Source of the DNA: Sinomonas atrocyanea | GTDB taxonomy: Bacteria > Actinomycetota > Actinomycetes > Actinomycetales > Micrococcaceae | Reading direction: 5' to 3' | NCBI RefSeq assembly: GCF_030812675.1 | Contig: NZ_JAUSTE010000004.1 | Location: 62,001 to 126,000, forward strand | DNA length: 64,000 nt | In this document: piece by piece, positions 1 through 9,401 of the stretch | Numbering within the stretch: the first letter of the stretch is position 1 | Layout: every line of letters begins with the position of its first letter | Notes under the pieces: generated by a model | What the model was told of the DNA's origin: nothing | What the model saw: the letters and a program-made list of their open reading frames with translations, nothing else | The model's database searches: none | Made by a program: the position numbers and the translations under genes

Positions 1-256
1 GCTTGTCCGCGATCGGGTCGGCGATCTTGCCGAAGTCGGTGATGAGGTTGCGCCGGCGGGCGATCGAGCCGTCCAGCTGGTCGGTGTAGATCGCGACGGC
101 GAACAGGGCGAAGGCGACCCAGCGCAAGGGCCCGTGCGCCGTGCCGTCGGCCAGCAGCGACCAGATGAAGAAGGGCACGAGGACGATCCGCGCCATCGTG
201 AGGATGTTCGGGAGGTTCCACAGCTGGGAGGGGGACGCCGACGGCGGGGTGGTCAC
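1..256 (-). CDS. pgsA: CDP-diacylglycerol-glycerol-3-phosphate 3-phosphatidyltransferase, C-terminus cut off
   Basis: This enzyme makes phosphatidylglycerophosphate from CDP-diacylglycerol and glycerol-3-phosphate at the membrane, the first step to phosphatidylglycerol and cardiolipin. About 85 N-terminal residues are visible. They start from a GTG and include the family opening LWNLPNILTMARI, a first membrane helix, and the CDP-alcohol phosphotransferase signature D-G-x2-A-R-x8-G-x3-D-x3-D (DGSIARR ... GKIADPIAD). The gene starts 9 nt after the ftsK stop and is probably co-transcribed with it. The rest lies beyond the left edge. CDP-alcohol phosphotransferase identity is certain. PgsA rather than a paralogue is inferred from the NLPNILT opening and the ftsK neighbour. 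Confidence 0.9.
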   Translation of the reverse strand, partial: MTTPPSASPSQLWNLPNILTMARIVLVPFFIWSLLADGTAHGPLRWVAFALFAVAIYTDQLDGSIARRRNLITDFGKIADPIADK

Positions 257-265
257 CGTCTCAGC

Positions 266-3157
266 CTAGCGTCCGGTCAGCGACCATGCGTCTTCGCCGC
301 CCTCGTCGTCGCCGTCGTGGTAGTCGACCGCCTGCGGACGCCCCTCCAGGTCCTTGGCGACGAGGTCCTCCGCGTACGGCGAGTCGTTCTCGTACTGCCC
401 TAGGTGGTGGTTGGCGCTGGCGTTGTCGGCGAGGGCCTCGTCCGCGGCTGCCGTCCCGGAGGACGGCGAGTCCTGCCCGCGGAGCGCAGCGAGGACGGCC
501 GGCAGGTCGTCCGGCTTGACGAGCACGTCGCGGGCCTTGGACCCCTCGGAGGGGCCGACCACCCCGCGGCTCTCGAGCAGGTCCATGAGCCGGCCGGCCT
601 TCGCGAAGCCGACCCGCAGCTTCCGCTGGAGCATGGACGTGGACCCGAACTGGGTCGTGACCACCAGCTCCGTGGCCTGCAGGAGCACCTCGAGGTCGTC
701 CCCGATCTCCTCGTCGATCTGCTTCTTCTCGGGCTCCGCCGCGACGTCGTTGCGGTAGGTGACCTGGAGCTGGCCCTTCACATGCTCGACGACCTTGTGG
801 ATCTCCGACTCGGAGACCCAGGCGCCCTGGACGCGCATGGGCTTCGACGCGCCCATCGGCAGGAACAGCGCATCGCCCTGGCCGATCAGCTTCTCGGCGC
901 CGGGCTGGTCGAGGACCACGCGGGAGTCGGTGACCGACGAGGTCGCGAACGCCATGCGGGAAGGCACGTTGGCCTTGATGAGGCCGGTGACGACGTCGAC
1001 CGAGGGCCGCTGGGTCGCGAGGACGAGGTGGATGCCCGCGGCACGTGCGAGCTGGGTGATGCGCACGATCGAGTCCTCGACGTCCCGCGGCGCGACCATC
1101 ATGAGGTCGGCCAGCTCGTCGACGATGACGAGGAGGTACGGGTAGGCGCGGATCTTCCGCTCGGATCCCGCCGGCGGGACGACCTTGCCCGCCCGGACCG
1201 CCTTGTTGAAGTCGTCGATGTGCTTGAACCCGTAGTTGGCCAGGTCGTCGTAGCGGGCGTCCATCTCGCGGACCACCCACTGGAGGGCCTCGGCGGCCTT
1301 CTTGGGGTTCGTGATGATCGGGGTGATGAGGTGCGGGACCCCCTCGTAGGCCGTGAGCTCCACGCGTTTCGGGTCGACCATGACCATGCGCACCTCGTCG
1401 GGGGTCGAGCGCATGAGGATCGAGGTGATCATCGAGTTCACGAACGAGGACTTGCCTGCGCCGGTCGCTCCCGCGACGAGCAGGTGCGGCATCTTGGCCA
1501 GGTTCGCGACCACGAACCCGCCCTCGACGTCCTTGCCCACGCCCATGACCATCGGGTGGTCGGTGCGGCGCGCGTTCTGGCTCCGCAGGACGTCGCCGAG
1601 CGAGACCGTCTCGCGGTCGGTGTTCGGGATCTCGATGCCGATGGCGCTCTTGCCGGGGATCGGGCTCAGGATCCGCACGTCCGAGCTCGCCACCGCGTAG
1701 GCGATGTTCTTCGACAGGGCCGTGACCTTCTCGACCTTGGTCCCCGGGGCGAGCTCGATCTCGTAGCGGGTCACCGTAGGGCCGCGGGAGAAGCCAGTGA
1801 CCTCGGCGTCCACGTTGAACTGGGTGAGCGTGCTGGTCAGCGCTGCGACGACCGCGTCGTTGGCCTCCGTCCGCTCCTTGGGAGCGGAGCCCTGGACGAG
1901 GAAGTCCGAGGACGGCAGCGTGTAGGCCACGTCGCCCGAGAGCTGGAGCTGCTCGGTGCGCTGGGGAATGGGCGTGGGCGGCGGCGCGGGCGCCACCGGG
2001 GTGGAGGGGACGTGGACGGCCGGGGCCGCGGCGGGGGCAGGAAGCCCGACCGTCGGGATGGCCTCGGTGGCTCCCTCCACGGGCTTGGCGTCGGCGCCCT
2101 GCTCGCTCCCCCGGCCCTGGGCGGCGCGGATCTTCTGGATCGCCGCCTCCGCCTGGGACCGGCCGGGCGCCGGTGCGGCCATGGCCGCCGTCGCCTCGGG
2201 GTCGTCCACGACCGCGCGCTCGTAGGGCTCGTCTCCGGCAAAGCCGTCTCCGGGCTCGGGGGCCTCCTCGGCATCCTTGCCGAACAGGCGCCGCTTCTTG
2301 GTCCGGCGCTGGCGTGCCGCCTCCTGGGCGCGCCGCTCCGAGTCGTACAGGTAGCTGCGGTCGTGGGCCTCCTGCTCCTCGGGGGTCAGGTCGAGGCCCA
2401 TGAGGTGCTCCCAGCCGGCACGGATCCGGCGCGGGATGGCGGCGAACGGCGTGGCCGTGACGATGAGGACGGAGATGAACGCGAGCGCGGAGTAGACGAT
2501 GACCGGGATCGCCGGGTGGACCGCTGCAAGCAGGGAGGCGGCGAGGAAGCCGAGCATGCCCCCGGCGGCACGGAGCCCGTCGAAGCCCGCCGCGGCGGAG
2601 GGCAGCCCCCCGAGGACATCGGCGAGCCCGGTCGCGGCGAACGTCATGACGAGGAAGCCGATGCCCACCCGGTTGTTGCCGCGGTGGTCCGCGGGCTTGC
2701 GGAAGAGGCGGAACGCGCAGACGCCGAGCATGAGGGGCAGCAGGAGCGAGACCCAGCCGAACGTGCCGTTGACGACCGCGTAGACGGCGTCCGGGAACCA
2801 GCCCTTCCAGCCCCACCAGGCGAAGGTCGCGATGAAGACGGCCAGGACCAGGTTGAACAGCGCGGCGCCGTCGCGGCGCTCCTCGGGGTCGATGCCGCTG
2901 ACGTCGGTGCCGACGCGGCGGACCCCTCCGCCGACGGTGTGGGCGAGGGCGCCCCAGGTACCGCCGATGAGGCGCGCGGGCCACGGCTGGCCGGCGTCGG
3001 TCGCGGTCACGCCCCGTGGCGACGTGGTCCCCTTGCCGGACGCCTTGGCCCGGGACGCGCCCGCGCCCGACCGGCCCCGGGCCGCGGGCGCGGAGGTCCG
3101 GGTGGGTCTGGTCTTGGACGTGCCGGCCTTTGGCGTGGAAGAGGTACGAGTCGCCAT
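266..3157 (-). CDS. ftsK: FtsK/SpoIIIE DNA translocase
   Basis: This is a septum-located, ATP-driven DNA pump that clears chromosome termini at division. The 963-residue product has an Ala/Thr-rich basic N-terminus, about four membrane helices (roughly residues 110-240), a Pro/Ala-rich linker (to about 410), then the motor. Walker A is GATGAGKSS near residue 561 and Walker B is [10 protein letters not shown] near 681. The C-terminal gamma winged helix ([19 protein letters not shown]) lies near 850 and would bind KOPS-type sites. I chose ATG 3157 because a TACCGT hexamer lies exactly 7 nt upstream. A GTG three codons earlier (3166) is also open but has no ribosome site. The start is uncertain by three codons; the function is clear. 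Confidence 0.95.
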   Translation of the reverse strand: MATRTSSTPKAGTSKTRPTRTSAPAARGRSGAGASRAKASGKGTTSPRGVTATDAGQPWPARLIGGTWGALAHTVGGGVRRVGTDVSGIDPEERRDGAALFNLVLAVFIATFAWWGWKGWFPDAVYAVVNGTFGWVSLLLPLMLGVCAFRLFRKPADHRGNNRVGIGFLVMTFAATGLADVLGGLPSAAAGFDGLRAAGGMLGFLAASLLAAVHPAIPVIVYSALAFISVLIVTATPFAAIPRRIRAGWEHLMGLDLTPEEQEAHDRSYLYDSERRAQEAARQRRTKKRRLFGKDAEEAPEPGDGFAGDEPYERAVVDDPEATAAMAAPAPGRSQAEAAIQKIRAAQGRGSEQGADAKPVEGATEAIPTVGLPAPAAAPAVHVPSTPVAPAPPPTPIPQRTEQLQLSGDVAYTLPSSDFLVQGSAPKERTEANDAVVAALTSTLTQFNVDAEVTGFSRGPTVTRYEIELAPGTKVEKVTALSKNIAYAVASSDVRILSPIPGKSAIGIEIPNTDRETVSLGDVLRSQNARRTDHPMVMGVGKDVEGGFVVANLAKMPHLLVAGATGAGKSSFVNSMITSILMRSTPDEVRMVMVDPKRVELTAYEGVPHLITPIITNPKKAAEALQWVVREMDARYDDLANYGFKHIDDFNKAVRAGKVVPPAGSERKIRAYPYLLVIVDELADLMMVAPRDVEDSIVRITQLARAAGIHLVLATQRPSVDVVTGLIKANVPSRMAFATSSVTDSRVVLDQPGAEKLIGQGDALFLPMGASKPMRVQGAWVSESEIHKVVEHVKGQLQVTYRNDVAAEPEKKQIDEEIGDDLEVLLQATELVVTTQFGSTSMLQRKLRVGFAKAGRLMDLLESRGVVGPSEGSKARDVLVKPDDLPAVLAALRGQDSPSSGTAAADEALADNASANHHLGQYENDSPYAEDLVAKDLEGRPQAVDYHDGDDEGGEDAWSLTGR

Positions 3158-3164
3158 ATCCGCC

Positions 3165-3170
3165 ACGGTA
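3165..3170 (-). promoter_or_regulatory. -10-like hexamer for leaderless ftsK
   Basis: TACCGT on the minus strand lies 7 nt before ATG 3157, and no Shine-Dalgarno sequence precedes the ATG. It is the weakest of the TAnnnT-N6/7-start cases in this window. Confidence 0.4.
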
Positions 3171-3176
3171 CCGCGA

Positions 3177-3218
3177 AAGGCCGCCGCCCCCGCGGATTTC
3201 CACGGGAGCGGCGGCCTT
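3177..3218 (-). terminator. hairpin terminator of rnj
   Basis: Perfect 11-bp arms (3177-3187 and 3208-3218, AAGGCCGCCGC and its complement) enclose a second 7-bp stem with one G-T pair and an AAAT loop. On the minus strand the stem is followed by TTTCG. It lies between the rnj stop and the ftsK start, so ftsK is likely transcribed separately. Confidence 0.75.
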
Positions 3219-3240
3219 GGGCGGCGGAAGGGCCGGGGCG

Positions 3241-4932
3241 TCAGGCCTCCAGGACCACCGGGATGATCATGGGCTTGCGCCGGAGCTTGCGGCTAACCCA
3301 GGTGCCGATGACCCGCCGGATCACCTGCTGGAGCTGGTGTGCCGTGTGGTCCGGCTTGGCGAGGATCGCCTCCTCGAGGGCGGCATTGATCTTGGGGATG
3401 ATGTCGTCGAACACGGCGTCGTCCTCGGCGACGCCGCGGGCGTGGATCTCCGGGCCGGTCACGACCTTGCCGGTCGAGCGGTTCACCACGGTGATGACCG
3501 AGATGAAGCCCTCCTCGCCGAGGATCCTGCGGTCCTTGAGGTCGACGTCCGTGATCTCCCCGACGCTGCTGCCGTCGACGTAGACGAAGCCGACCTCGAC
3601 CTGCCCGACGATCTTCGCCACGCCGCCCTTGAGGTCGACCACGGTTCCGTTGTCGCCGAGGATGACGCTGTCCGGCTCCATGCCGGTCTCGAGGGCCAGG
3701 TTGCCGTTGGCGATGAGGTGGCGGGTCTCCCCGTGCACCGGCATCGCGTTGAGCGGCTCGACGATGTTGTAGCAGTAGAGGAGCTCGCCGGCGGCCGCGT
3801 GGCCGGAGACGTGGACCTTCGCCATGCCCTTGTGGATCACGTTCGCGCCGAGCTTGAGCAGGCCGTTGATGACGCGGAAGACGGCGTTCTCGTTGCCCGG
3901 GATGAGGGAGGACGCGAGGATCACCGTGTCGCCGTCGCCGACCTGCACCCGGTGGTCGCCGTTCGCCATGCGCGAGAGCGCGGCCATGGGCTCGCCCTGG
4001 GATCCGGTGGACATCAGCACGAGGCGGTGGTCCGGGATGTCGTCGATGGCCTTCATGTCCACGAGGATGCCCGGCGGCACGTCGAGGTAGCCCAGTTTGG
4101 CCGCGATCCCCATGTTGCGCACCATGGAACGGCCCACGAAGGCGACCTTGCGGCCGTGCTGGTGGGCGGCGTCGAGCACCTGCTGGACGCGGTGGACGTG
4201 CGAGGAGAAGCTGGCCACGATGATCCGCTTGCGCGCCTGGCCGAAGAGCCGGTCCAGCGTGGGGCCGATCTCCTTCTCCGCGGTGGTGAACCCGGGGACG
4301 TCCGCGTTGGTGGAGTCGGCCATGAACAGGTCCACGCCCTCCTCGCCCAGCCGGGCGAAGTGGCGGAGGTCGGTGATGCGGCCGTCGAGCGGGAGCTGGT
4401 CCATCTTGAAGTCGCCCGTATGGAGGACCGTGCCCCCGGCGGTGCGGATGAAGACGGCCAGGGCGTCCGGAATCGAGTGGTTGACGGCCACGAACTCGGT
4501 CTGGAACGGACCGAAGTCCAGCACCTGGCCCTCCTCCACGACCCGCAGCACCGGGGTGATGCGGTGCTCGGCGAGCTTGGCCTCCACGAGGGCCAGCGTG
4601 AGCTGCGATCCCACGAGGGGGATGTCCCGGCGGTGGCGGAGGAGGTACGGGACGGCGCCGATGTGGTCCTCGTGGCCGTGCGTGAGCACGACGGCGAGGA
4701 TGTCCTGGATGCGGCCTTCGAGGTAGGAGAAGTCGGGCAGGATCAGGTCCACGCCCGGCTGGGTCTCTTCGGGGAAGAGGACGCCGCAGTCGACGACGAG
4801 GAGCTTGCCCTCGATCTCGAAGACGGCCATGTTCCGTCCGACCTCGCCGAGCCCGCCGAGCGGGACGATCCGCAGGGTCCCCGTCGGGAGCGGGGGCGGA
4901 GTGGTGAGGACGGACAGGGCTCGTTGGGTCAT
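3241..4932 (-). CDS. rnj: Ribonuclease J
   Basis: This metallo-beta-lactamase ribonuclease has 5'-3' exo- and endonuclease activity in mRNA decay and rRNA processing. The 563-residue protein is the usual length. The zinc motif HGHEDHIGA is near residue 88, the beta-CASP domain follows ([24 protein letters not shown]), then [11 protein letters not shown] near 385, and a C-terminal RNase J domain ending [12 protein letters not shown]. The ATG has an AGGAG 10 nt upstream. The gene follows dapA by 12 nt, an order conserved in actinobacteria, so it is probably transcribed from the dapA promoter. The call is secure. Confidence 0.97.
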   Translation of the reverse strand: MTQRALSVLTTPPPLPTGTLRIVPLGGLGEVGRNMAVFEIEGKLLVVDCGVLFPEETQPGVDLILPDFSYLEGRIQDILAVVLTHGHEDHIGAVPYLLRHRRDIPLVGSQLTLALVEAKLAEHRITPVLRVVEEGQVLDFGPFQTEFVAVNHSIPDALAVFIRTAGGTVLHTGDFKMDQLPLDGRITDLRHFARLGEEGVDLFMADSTNADVPGFTTAEKEIGPTLDRLFGQARKRIIVASFSSHVHRVQQVLDAAHQHGRKVAFVGRSMVRNMGIAAKLGYLDVPPGILVDMKAIDDIPDHRLVLMSTGSQGEPMAALSRMANGDHRVQVGDGDTVILASSLIPGNENAVFRVINGLLKLGANVIHKGMAKVHVSGHAAAGELLYCYNIVEPLNAMPVHGETRHLIANGNLALETGMEPDSVILGDNGTVVDLKGGVAKIVGQVEVGFVYVDGSSVGEITDVDLKDRRILGEEGFISVITVVNRSTGKVVTGPEIHARGVAEDDAVFDDIIPKINAALEEAILAKPDHTAHQLQQVIRRVIGTWVSRKLRRKPMIIPVVLEA

Positions 4933-4944
4933 GCTGGGCTGCTC

Positions 4945-5853
4945 CTAGGCGCCGAAGTCCATTCCGGCTTCGGCGAGATCGTTGCGGATGAGGGCGAGCT
5001 CCGCGTCGCCGGGCTCCACAAGCGGGAGCCGGACCACGGAGTTGGGCAGGACACCCTGCCACTTGAGAACCTGCTTGGCGGCGACCGCGCCCTGGACCCG
5101 GGTCATGATCCCGCGGATCACCGGGTCGAGGTCGAAATGGACCTGGCGGGCAGCCGCGAAGTCGCCCGCGAGCGCCGCGTCGACGAGTGTGCGGAACTGC
5201 TTCGTCGCGACGTGCGCGGTGACGGAGACGACGCCGAGCGCTCCCGCGGCCATCCACGGCAGGGTCAGGCCGTCGTCGCCCGAGTAGACGGCGAGGTCGG
5301 TCTTGGCGAGCACCCGCGTCACCGAGGCGAAGTCGGCCTTGGCGTCCTTGAGGCCGAGGATCCGGGGGTGCTCGGCCAGCCTGAGGATCGTCTCGGGGGC
5401 GATCGGGATGCCCGACCGGCCCGGGATGTCGTAGAGCATGACGGGCAGCTCGGTGGCCGAGGCGACCGTCTCGAAGTGGGCCTGGACGCCGGCCTGGCTG
5501 GGCTTGTTGTAGTAGGGCGTGACGAGGAGGAGGCCGTCCACGCCGAGGGCCTCGGCCCGGCGCGAGAGGCCCACCGAGTGGCGGGTGTCGTTCGTGCCCG
5601 TCCCGGCGATGACCTTGGCGCGGCCGCCGACCGCCTCGAGGACGGCCTTGAACATGCCGAGGTTCTCCTCGTCCGTCAGGGTGGACGTCTCCCCCGTGGT
5701 GCCGGTGACGACGAGCCCGTCGCAGCCGTCGTCGACGAGCTTGGCCGCGAGGGACGCCGCCGCATCGTAGTCGACGTCGCCGTCGGCGGTGAACGGGGTC
5801 ACCATTGCCGTGAGGAGCGTGCCGAAAGTGCGCGTGCGGTTCTCGTCTGCCAT
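4945..5853 (-). CDS. dapA: 4-hydroxy-tetrahydrodipicolinate synthase
   Basis: DapA condenses pyruvate with aspartate semialdehyde, the first committed step to diaminopimelate and lysine. The 302-residue TIM-barrel protein shows the GTTGETSTL phosphate/substrate loop near residue 51, the YYNKPSQAG motif, the catalytic Tyr in LYDIPGRSG near 138 and the Schiff-base Lys in ILGLKDAKAD near 169. The pathway partner dapB lies 3.5 kb away on the same strand. Its ATG lacks a ribosome site but has TAACGT 7 nt upstream, so the mRNA is predicted leaderless. rnj follows in the same transcript. Confidence 0.97.
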   Translation of the reverse strand: MADENRTRTFGTLLTAMVTPFTADGDVDYDAAASLAAKLVDDGCDGLVVTGTTGETSTLTDEENLGMFKAVLEAVGGRAKVIAGTGTNDTRHSVGLSRRAEALGVDGLLLVTPYYNKPSQAGVQAHFETVASATELPVMLYDIPGRSGIPIAPETILRLAEHPRILGLKDAKADFASVTRVLAKTDLAVYSGDDGLTLPWMAAGALGVVSVTAHVATKQFRTLVDAALAGDFAAARQVHFDLDPVIRGIMTRVQGAVAAKQVLKWQGVLPNSVVRLPLVEPGDAELALIRNDLAEAGMDFGA

Positions 5854-5860
5854 ATACAGA

Positions 5861-5866
5861 ACGTTA
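5861..5866 (-). promoter_or_regulatory. -10 hexamer of leaderless dapA promoter
   Basis: TAACGT on the minus strand ends exactly 7 nt before the dapA ATG, and no Shine-Dalgarno sequence is present. The predicted start of transcription coincides with the start codon. Confidence 0.55.
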
Positions 5867-5895
5867 CCGTGGACGCCGCCCCTTTGGGCAACGCG

Positions 5896-6651
5896 TCAGG
5901 ACGGGCGGGCGTAGCGTTCGAGCGCCGAACGGAACAGGACCGCCGTGACGACCTCGGTCCCGGTCCCGGCCGCGGACGCCATCCGGTGCCCGTCCGGCCC
6001 CCACACCCCGCTCTGGCCGCACGAGTCGCCCAGTGCGCTAGTTCCGCCGGCGTTGGCGAGCAGGGCGAAGAACCGGCTGTCCATGGCGCGGGCCCCGAAG
6101 TGGAGGTCCAGCCGGCGCTCCTCCCCCGCCACATAGACGGCCGGCGCCGCGTACAGGTCGGTTCCGGCGGCCGCGGCCTCCGCGGCGTGGCCGGGCTGCG
6201 CGACGTCGAAGCAGACGGCGAGGGCCACCTTCCAGCCGTCGACGTCGACGACGGTGAGTCGGGACCCGGGCTCGAAGATCTCCCGCTCCCTGCCGTGCAG
6301 GTGCATCTTGGGCGCGATCACGGCCGGCGCCCCGGGGCGCACGAGGACGGAGGCGAGGTGCGGCGTGCGGTCCGGCTCGCGGACGGCCGCCCCCACGACG
6401 GCGGAGATGCCCATGTCCTCGCAGGCCGCCTGGAGCTCGGAGAGCTGCGCCGAGGGACGGGTGAGCCACGCGGACTCGTCGGAGAAGAGGTCGAGGTCGT
6501 AGCCCGTGAGCGAGAGCTCGGGGAAGACCGCGAGCCTGGCTCCATGGGCGTCCGCGTCCTCGAGGAGGCGCACGTGCTCGTCGATGTTCGCGGCCAGCCC
6601 GCCCGGGAGCGCCACGGACTGCACGGCAGAGACGGTCAGCTCGGCGGACAT
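5896..6651 (-). CDS. Carbon-nitrogen hydrolase (nitrilase superfamily)
   Basis: This is an amidase-type hydrolase of the nitrilase superfamily, cytosolic, substrate unknown. The 251-residue protein carries the family's catalytic triad: Glu in VFPELSLTGYDL (near 44), Lys in APKMHLHGRE (near 112) and Cys in AVCFDVAQPGHA (near 145). The usual CYD/CFE segment is here CFDVAQP. The neighbouring dapA does not identify the substrate. Omega-amidase-like activity is possible but not shown. The ATG lies 6 nt after TAGGAT, so it is predicted to be leaderless. The gene is divergent from the membrane protein at 6756. Confidence 0.88.
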   Translation of the reverse strand: MSAELTVSAVQSVALPGGLAANIDEHVRLLEDADAHGARLAVFPELSLTGYDLDLFSDESAWLTRPSAQLSELQAACEDMGISAVVGAAVREPDRTPHLASVLVRPGAPAVIAPKMHLHGREREIFEPGSRLTVVDVDGWKVALAVCFDVAQPGHAAEAAAAGTDLYAAPAVYVAGEERRLDLHFGARAMDSRFFALLANAGGTSALGDSCGQSGVWGPDGHRMASAAGTGTEVVTAVLFRSALERYARPS

Positions 6652-6657
6652 AGGCCC

Positions 6658-6663
6658 ATCCTA
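6658..6663 (-). promoter_or_regulatory. -10 hexamer of leaderless nitrilase-family gene
   Basis: TAGGAT on the minus strand, a good -10 for a high-GC actinobacterium, ends 6 nt before the ATG at 6651. No ribosome site is present. Confidence 0.55.
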
Positions 6664-6755
6664 GGGCACCCGGATGCGCGGCCCCGGCGCCTGGCACCTC
6701 CCGCCGCAGGCCCGGCCGCGGGGCGCGGGCATCCCGCCGTGAGAGCATCGGGAGC

Positions 6756-8015
6756 ATGGGCGGACAATCGGGGGTGGCCGGCACCCGGGGCTTGTCGGCG
6801 GGCCGGGCGCGCGGGGGCGGGCCGGCCAGGCTCGCGGGGCTCGACATGGCGCGCGGGGCGGCGCTGCTGGCCATGATGGCCACGCACATCCTGCCGACGG
6901 TGGCGCAGGATCCGGACACGGGTGCCTTCGCCGCCACGTGGGTCGGATCGGTGCTCTCGGGCCGGGCGGCGGCCCTGTTCGCCGTGCTCGCCGGCGTCTC
7001 GCTCACCCTGGGACGGGTCCCAGCGGAGCGGAACCGGCTCGGGCTCGCGCTGCGCGCGGCGGTGATCGCCGCCGTCGGGCTCACCCTCGGCCTCGCGCGC
7101 GTGGGCGTCGCGGTGATCCTCGTGGACTACGCGGTGCTGTTCTGGTGCGCGCTCGGCGTGCTCAGGCTCCGCCGCCAGACCCTCGGGCTGCTGGCCGTCG
7201 TCTGGATCCTCCTCGCCCCCGTCGCGGCGTACCTGCTCCGGCCGCTCCTGCTCGCGTCCGTGCCCCCGCTCCGGCTGGGCCACAGCCCGTCCTGGCCGGA
7301 CCTTGCCGATCCGGTGCGCCTCGTCGCGGACCTCGCCGTCACCGGCTACTACCCGGCCCTCCAGTGGTTCGCCTACCTCCTGGTCGGCCTGTGGATCGGC
7401 CGCGCGGACCTCACCCGGACCGCGACGCAGGTGTGGCTCGTCCTTGCGGGTGCCGCGGCGGCCGTGCTCGCGAAGGCCTGCGCCTGGGCCTTCCTCGGCC
7501 CGCTCGGGGGCCTCAACGTCCTCCTGGCCACCCCTCAGGCGAAGGTGTGGCCGCTGCGCGCCATGCTCGAGGGGAACCTCACGGGGGTCGACCAGACCGG
7601 CACGTGGTGGTGGCTGACTTCTGCCGCCCCGCACGCCGGCACGCCGCTCGATCTCCTGCACACGGCCGGGACCTCGGCCGCCGCGATCGGAGCCTTCCTC
7701 CTCCTCGCCCGGATCGCGCCGCTGGCGCGGACGGGGCTGCTCGCACCGCTCGCGGGCGCCGGGGCGATGACGCTGACCCTCTACTCGGCCCACGTCGCGG
7801 CGCTCACGCTCCCGCTCGCGGACTGGGCGCATCTCACCCGTGAGGCGCTGTTGGCCGTCCACGTCGTTGCCGCCCTCGCGCTCGGCCTCTTCGTCCGGGC
7901 CAACGGCTGGCGGGGGCCGCTGGAGGCCGTGGCACATGCTGCGGCCCAGCTCGGCCTCGCCGGCAGGACCGCCGCCCGCGGCCCGGCACGCCGCAGCGCG
8001 TCCTCGCACCGGTAG
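6756..8015 (+). CDS. YeiB/DUF418-type multi-pass membrane protein
   Basis: This 419-residue integral membrane protein has about ten hydrophobic segments. The N-terminus holds the heparan-alpha-glucosaminide-acetyltransferase/DUF1624-like motif GLDMARGAALLAMMATHILP. The C-terminal part has the DUF418-type segment GAMTLTLYSAHVAAL followed by a last helix. Families with this opening include membrane acyltransferases and YeiB proteins of unknown role, so no reaction can be assigned. The ATG has GGGAGC just upstream. A strong hairpin follows the stop. The gene stands alone, divergent from the nitrilase gene and convergent with the dapB operon. Confidence 0.8.
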   Translation: MGGQSGVAGTRGLSAGRARGGGPARLAGLDMARGAALLAMMATHILPTVAQDPDTGAFAATWVGSVLSGRAAALFAVLAGVSLTLGRVPAERNRLGLALRAAVIAAVGLTLGLARVGVAVILVDYAVLFWCALGVLRLRRQTLGLLAVVWILLAPVAAYLLRPLLLASVPPLRLGHSPSWPDLADPVRLVADLAVTGYYPALQWFAYLLVGLWIGRADLTRTATQVWLVLAGAAAAVLAKACAWAFLGPLGGLNVLLATPQAKVWPLRAMLEGNLTGVDQTGTWWWLTSAAPHAGTPLDLLHTAGTSAAAIGAFLLLARIAPLARTGLLAPLAGAGAMTLTLYSAHVAALTLPLADWAHLTREALLAVHVVAALALGLFVRANGWRGPLEAVAHAAAQLGLAGRTAARGPARRSASSHR

Positions 8016-8033
8016 GGCTGCCGTCGGCAGCCC
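8015..8033 (+). terminator. hairpin between convergent genes
   Basis: Perfect 8-bp arms (GGGCTGCC, 8015-8022, and GGCAGCCC, 8026-8033) enclose a 3-nt loop. The hairpin begins at the last base of the upstream stop codon. It has a weak T-run (GTTT) about 11 nt later and may work in both directions. Confidence 0.6.
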
Positions 8034-8049
8034 GGCCGGCTGGCCTGTT

Positions 8050-8589
8050 TCAGCGGGCGCGGTGGAGGGCGATCGCCTGCCGCATGGCGGAGCGTGCCTG
8101 CTTGCGGTCGCCCGCGGCGTCGTAGGCGAGCCCGAGGCGGTACCAGGACCGCCAGTCCTCGGGCGCCGCCTCCGCCTCGTGGCGGTACTGAGCGAACTCG
8201 GCGTCGGCGGCCGACCGGACGATCCTTCCGCCGGCCGTGCGCGGGAGCGTGTCCTCCGGCAGGCCGCCCTCGGCCTCGAGTTCCCTGCCCATGCGCTCGA
8301 GCCGCGTGCCGAAGGCGAGCTCGCGCAGGAGCGCCCACACCCCCACGACCGGGAGCAGGAGGTAGCCGGCGCCGATTGCCTTGGCGACCGGCGCCGGGTC
8401 GAGCAGGAGGATCCGGGCGCGGTCGAAGGTGAGGATGAGGTAGAACACCAGCAGCACGGTGATGGCGACGACGCCGATCTTGGTCTTGTTCGCCACCACC
8501 CATGCCCACGCGCCGCCCGACCGCGGCGGGCGCTGTGGGTCCTGGGAGCTGTTCCGGTTCTGGCGATCCGCGGGGTCCATGGCGCTCAC
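8050..8589 (-). CDS. Membrane protein with a C-terminal TPR-like segment
   Basis: The protein has about 179 residues. A polar N-terminus (DPADRQNRNSS) precedes two membrane helices (VGVVAITVLLVFYLILTF, then a segment around YLLLPVVGVWALLREL). A helical soluble tail reads YRHEAEAAPEDWRSWYRLGLAY and then AGDRKQARSAMRQAI, the spacing of one tetratricopeptide-like helix pair. The GTG at 8589 overlaps the dapB stop as GTGA, implying translational coupling. An ATG three codons in (8580) is the alternative. The role is unknown. Conservation next to dapB is common in this group, but I infer no part in lysine synthesis. Confidence 0.75.
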   Translation of the reverse strand: MSAMDPADRQNRNSSQDPQRPPRSGGAWAWVVANKTKIGVVAITVLLVFYLILTFDRARILLLDPAPVAKAIGAGYLLLPVVGVWALLRELAFGTRLERMGRELEAEGGLPEDTLPRTAGGRIVRSAADAEFAQYRHEAEAAPEDWRSWYRLGLAYDAAGDRKQARSAMRQAIALHRAR

Positions 8590-9344
8590 AGCCCGAGGTC
8601 CAGATAGCCGTCGAGGCCGACGGTGAGGCCCGGGTGCGCGGCGACCTCGCGCAGCCCCACGAGCACCCCGGGCATGAAGGACGCGCGGTCGAACGAGTCG
8701 TGGCGGAGGGTCAGCTGCTCCCCCGGTCCGCCCAGGAGGACCTCCTGGTGGGCGACGAGGCCGCGGAGGCGCACGGCATGGACGCGGACGCCGTCGACGT
8801 CGGCGCCCCGTGCGCCGTCGAGCTGCTTGGTGGTCGCGTCCGGGGACGGGCCGAGCCCGGCCTCGCTGCGGGCGGCGGAGATGAGCTGGGCCGTCCGGAC
8901 GGCCGTGCCGGAGGGGGCGTCGACCTTGTCGGGATGGTGCAGCTCGACGATCTCGACCGATTCGAAGTAGCGGGCGGCCTTGGCTGCGAAGGCCGAGGCG
9001 AGCACGGACCCGAGGGCGAAGTTCGGCGCGATGAGGACGCCGGTCCCGGGATGGGCGGCGAGCAGGTCGCGCAGCGACCCGAGCCGCTCCTCGTTCCACC
9101 CGGTGGTCCCCACGACGGAGTGGAGGCCGTGTTCGACGGCGAACCGGACGTTGGCCTCGGTGGCGTCGGGGACGGTGAGGTCGACGACGTACCGGGCGCC
9201 GGCGTCGAGGAGGCCCTCGAGGGAGTCGCCCCGGCCGAGCGCTGCGACGAGGTCCATGTCCTCGGCCGCGCCGACTGCCCTGACGGCCTCGGAACCCATG
9301 CGCCCGTTCGCGCCCAGCACTGCCACGGGAAGTCGTTCTGCCAT
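8586..9344 (-). CDS. dapB: 4-hydroxy-tetrahydrodipicolinate reductase
   Basis: DapB reduces the DapA product to tetrahydrodipicolinate with NAD(P)H in the diaminopimelate/lysine pathway. The 252-residue protein has the nucleotide motif LGANGRMG at residues 9-16, the APNFALGS segment and the substrate/catalytic block ELHHPDKVDAPSGTA near 135-148. Length and motifs are typical. The start lies 7 nt after TAGGCT with no ribosome site, so it is predicted leaderless. The downstream membrane-protein gene overlaps by 4 nt. Confidence 0.97.
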   Translation of the reverse strand: MAERLPVAVLGANGRMGSEAVRAVGAAEDMDLVAALGRGDSLEGLLDAGARYVVDLTVPDATEANVRFAVEHGLHSVVGTTGWNEERLGSLRDLLAAHPGTGVLIAPNFALGSVLASAFAAKAARYFESVEIVELHHPDKVDAPSGTAVRTAQLISAARSEAGLGPSPDATTKQLDGARGADVDGVRVHAVRLRGLVAHQEVLLGGPGEQLTLRHDSFDRASFMPGVLVGLREVAAHPGLTVGLDGYLDLGL

Positions 9345-9351
9345 GCGGCCC

Positions 9352-9357
9352 AGCCTA
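9352..9357 (-). promoter_or_regulatory. -10 hexamer of leaderless dapB
   Basis: TAGGCT on the minus strand ends 7 nt before the dapB ATG. The intergenic space to moaE is only about 60 nt. Confidence 0.5.
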
Positions 9358-9401
9358 CTGGCGCGGGCAGCGGTGGTCAGAATCGTGGCGCGGGAGGCCG
9401 C

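Noticed and set aside
404-3583. 1059-codon open frame on the plus strand opposite ftsK
   Set aside because: Its product is a run of charged low-complexity residues with no domain. ftsK on the other strand has full motifs. High G+C keeps the antisense frame open.
3016-6876. 1286-codon plus-strand frame opposite rnj, dapA and the nitrilase gene
   Set aside because: It spans three well-supported genes on the other strand, and its Asp/Arg/His-rich product is the usual antisense shadow.
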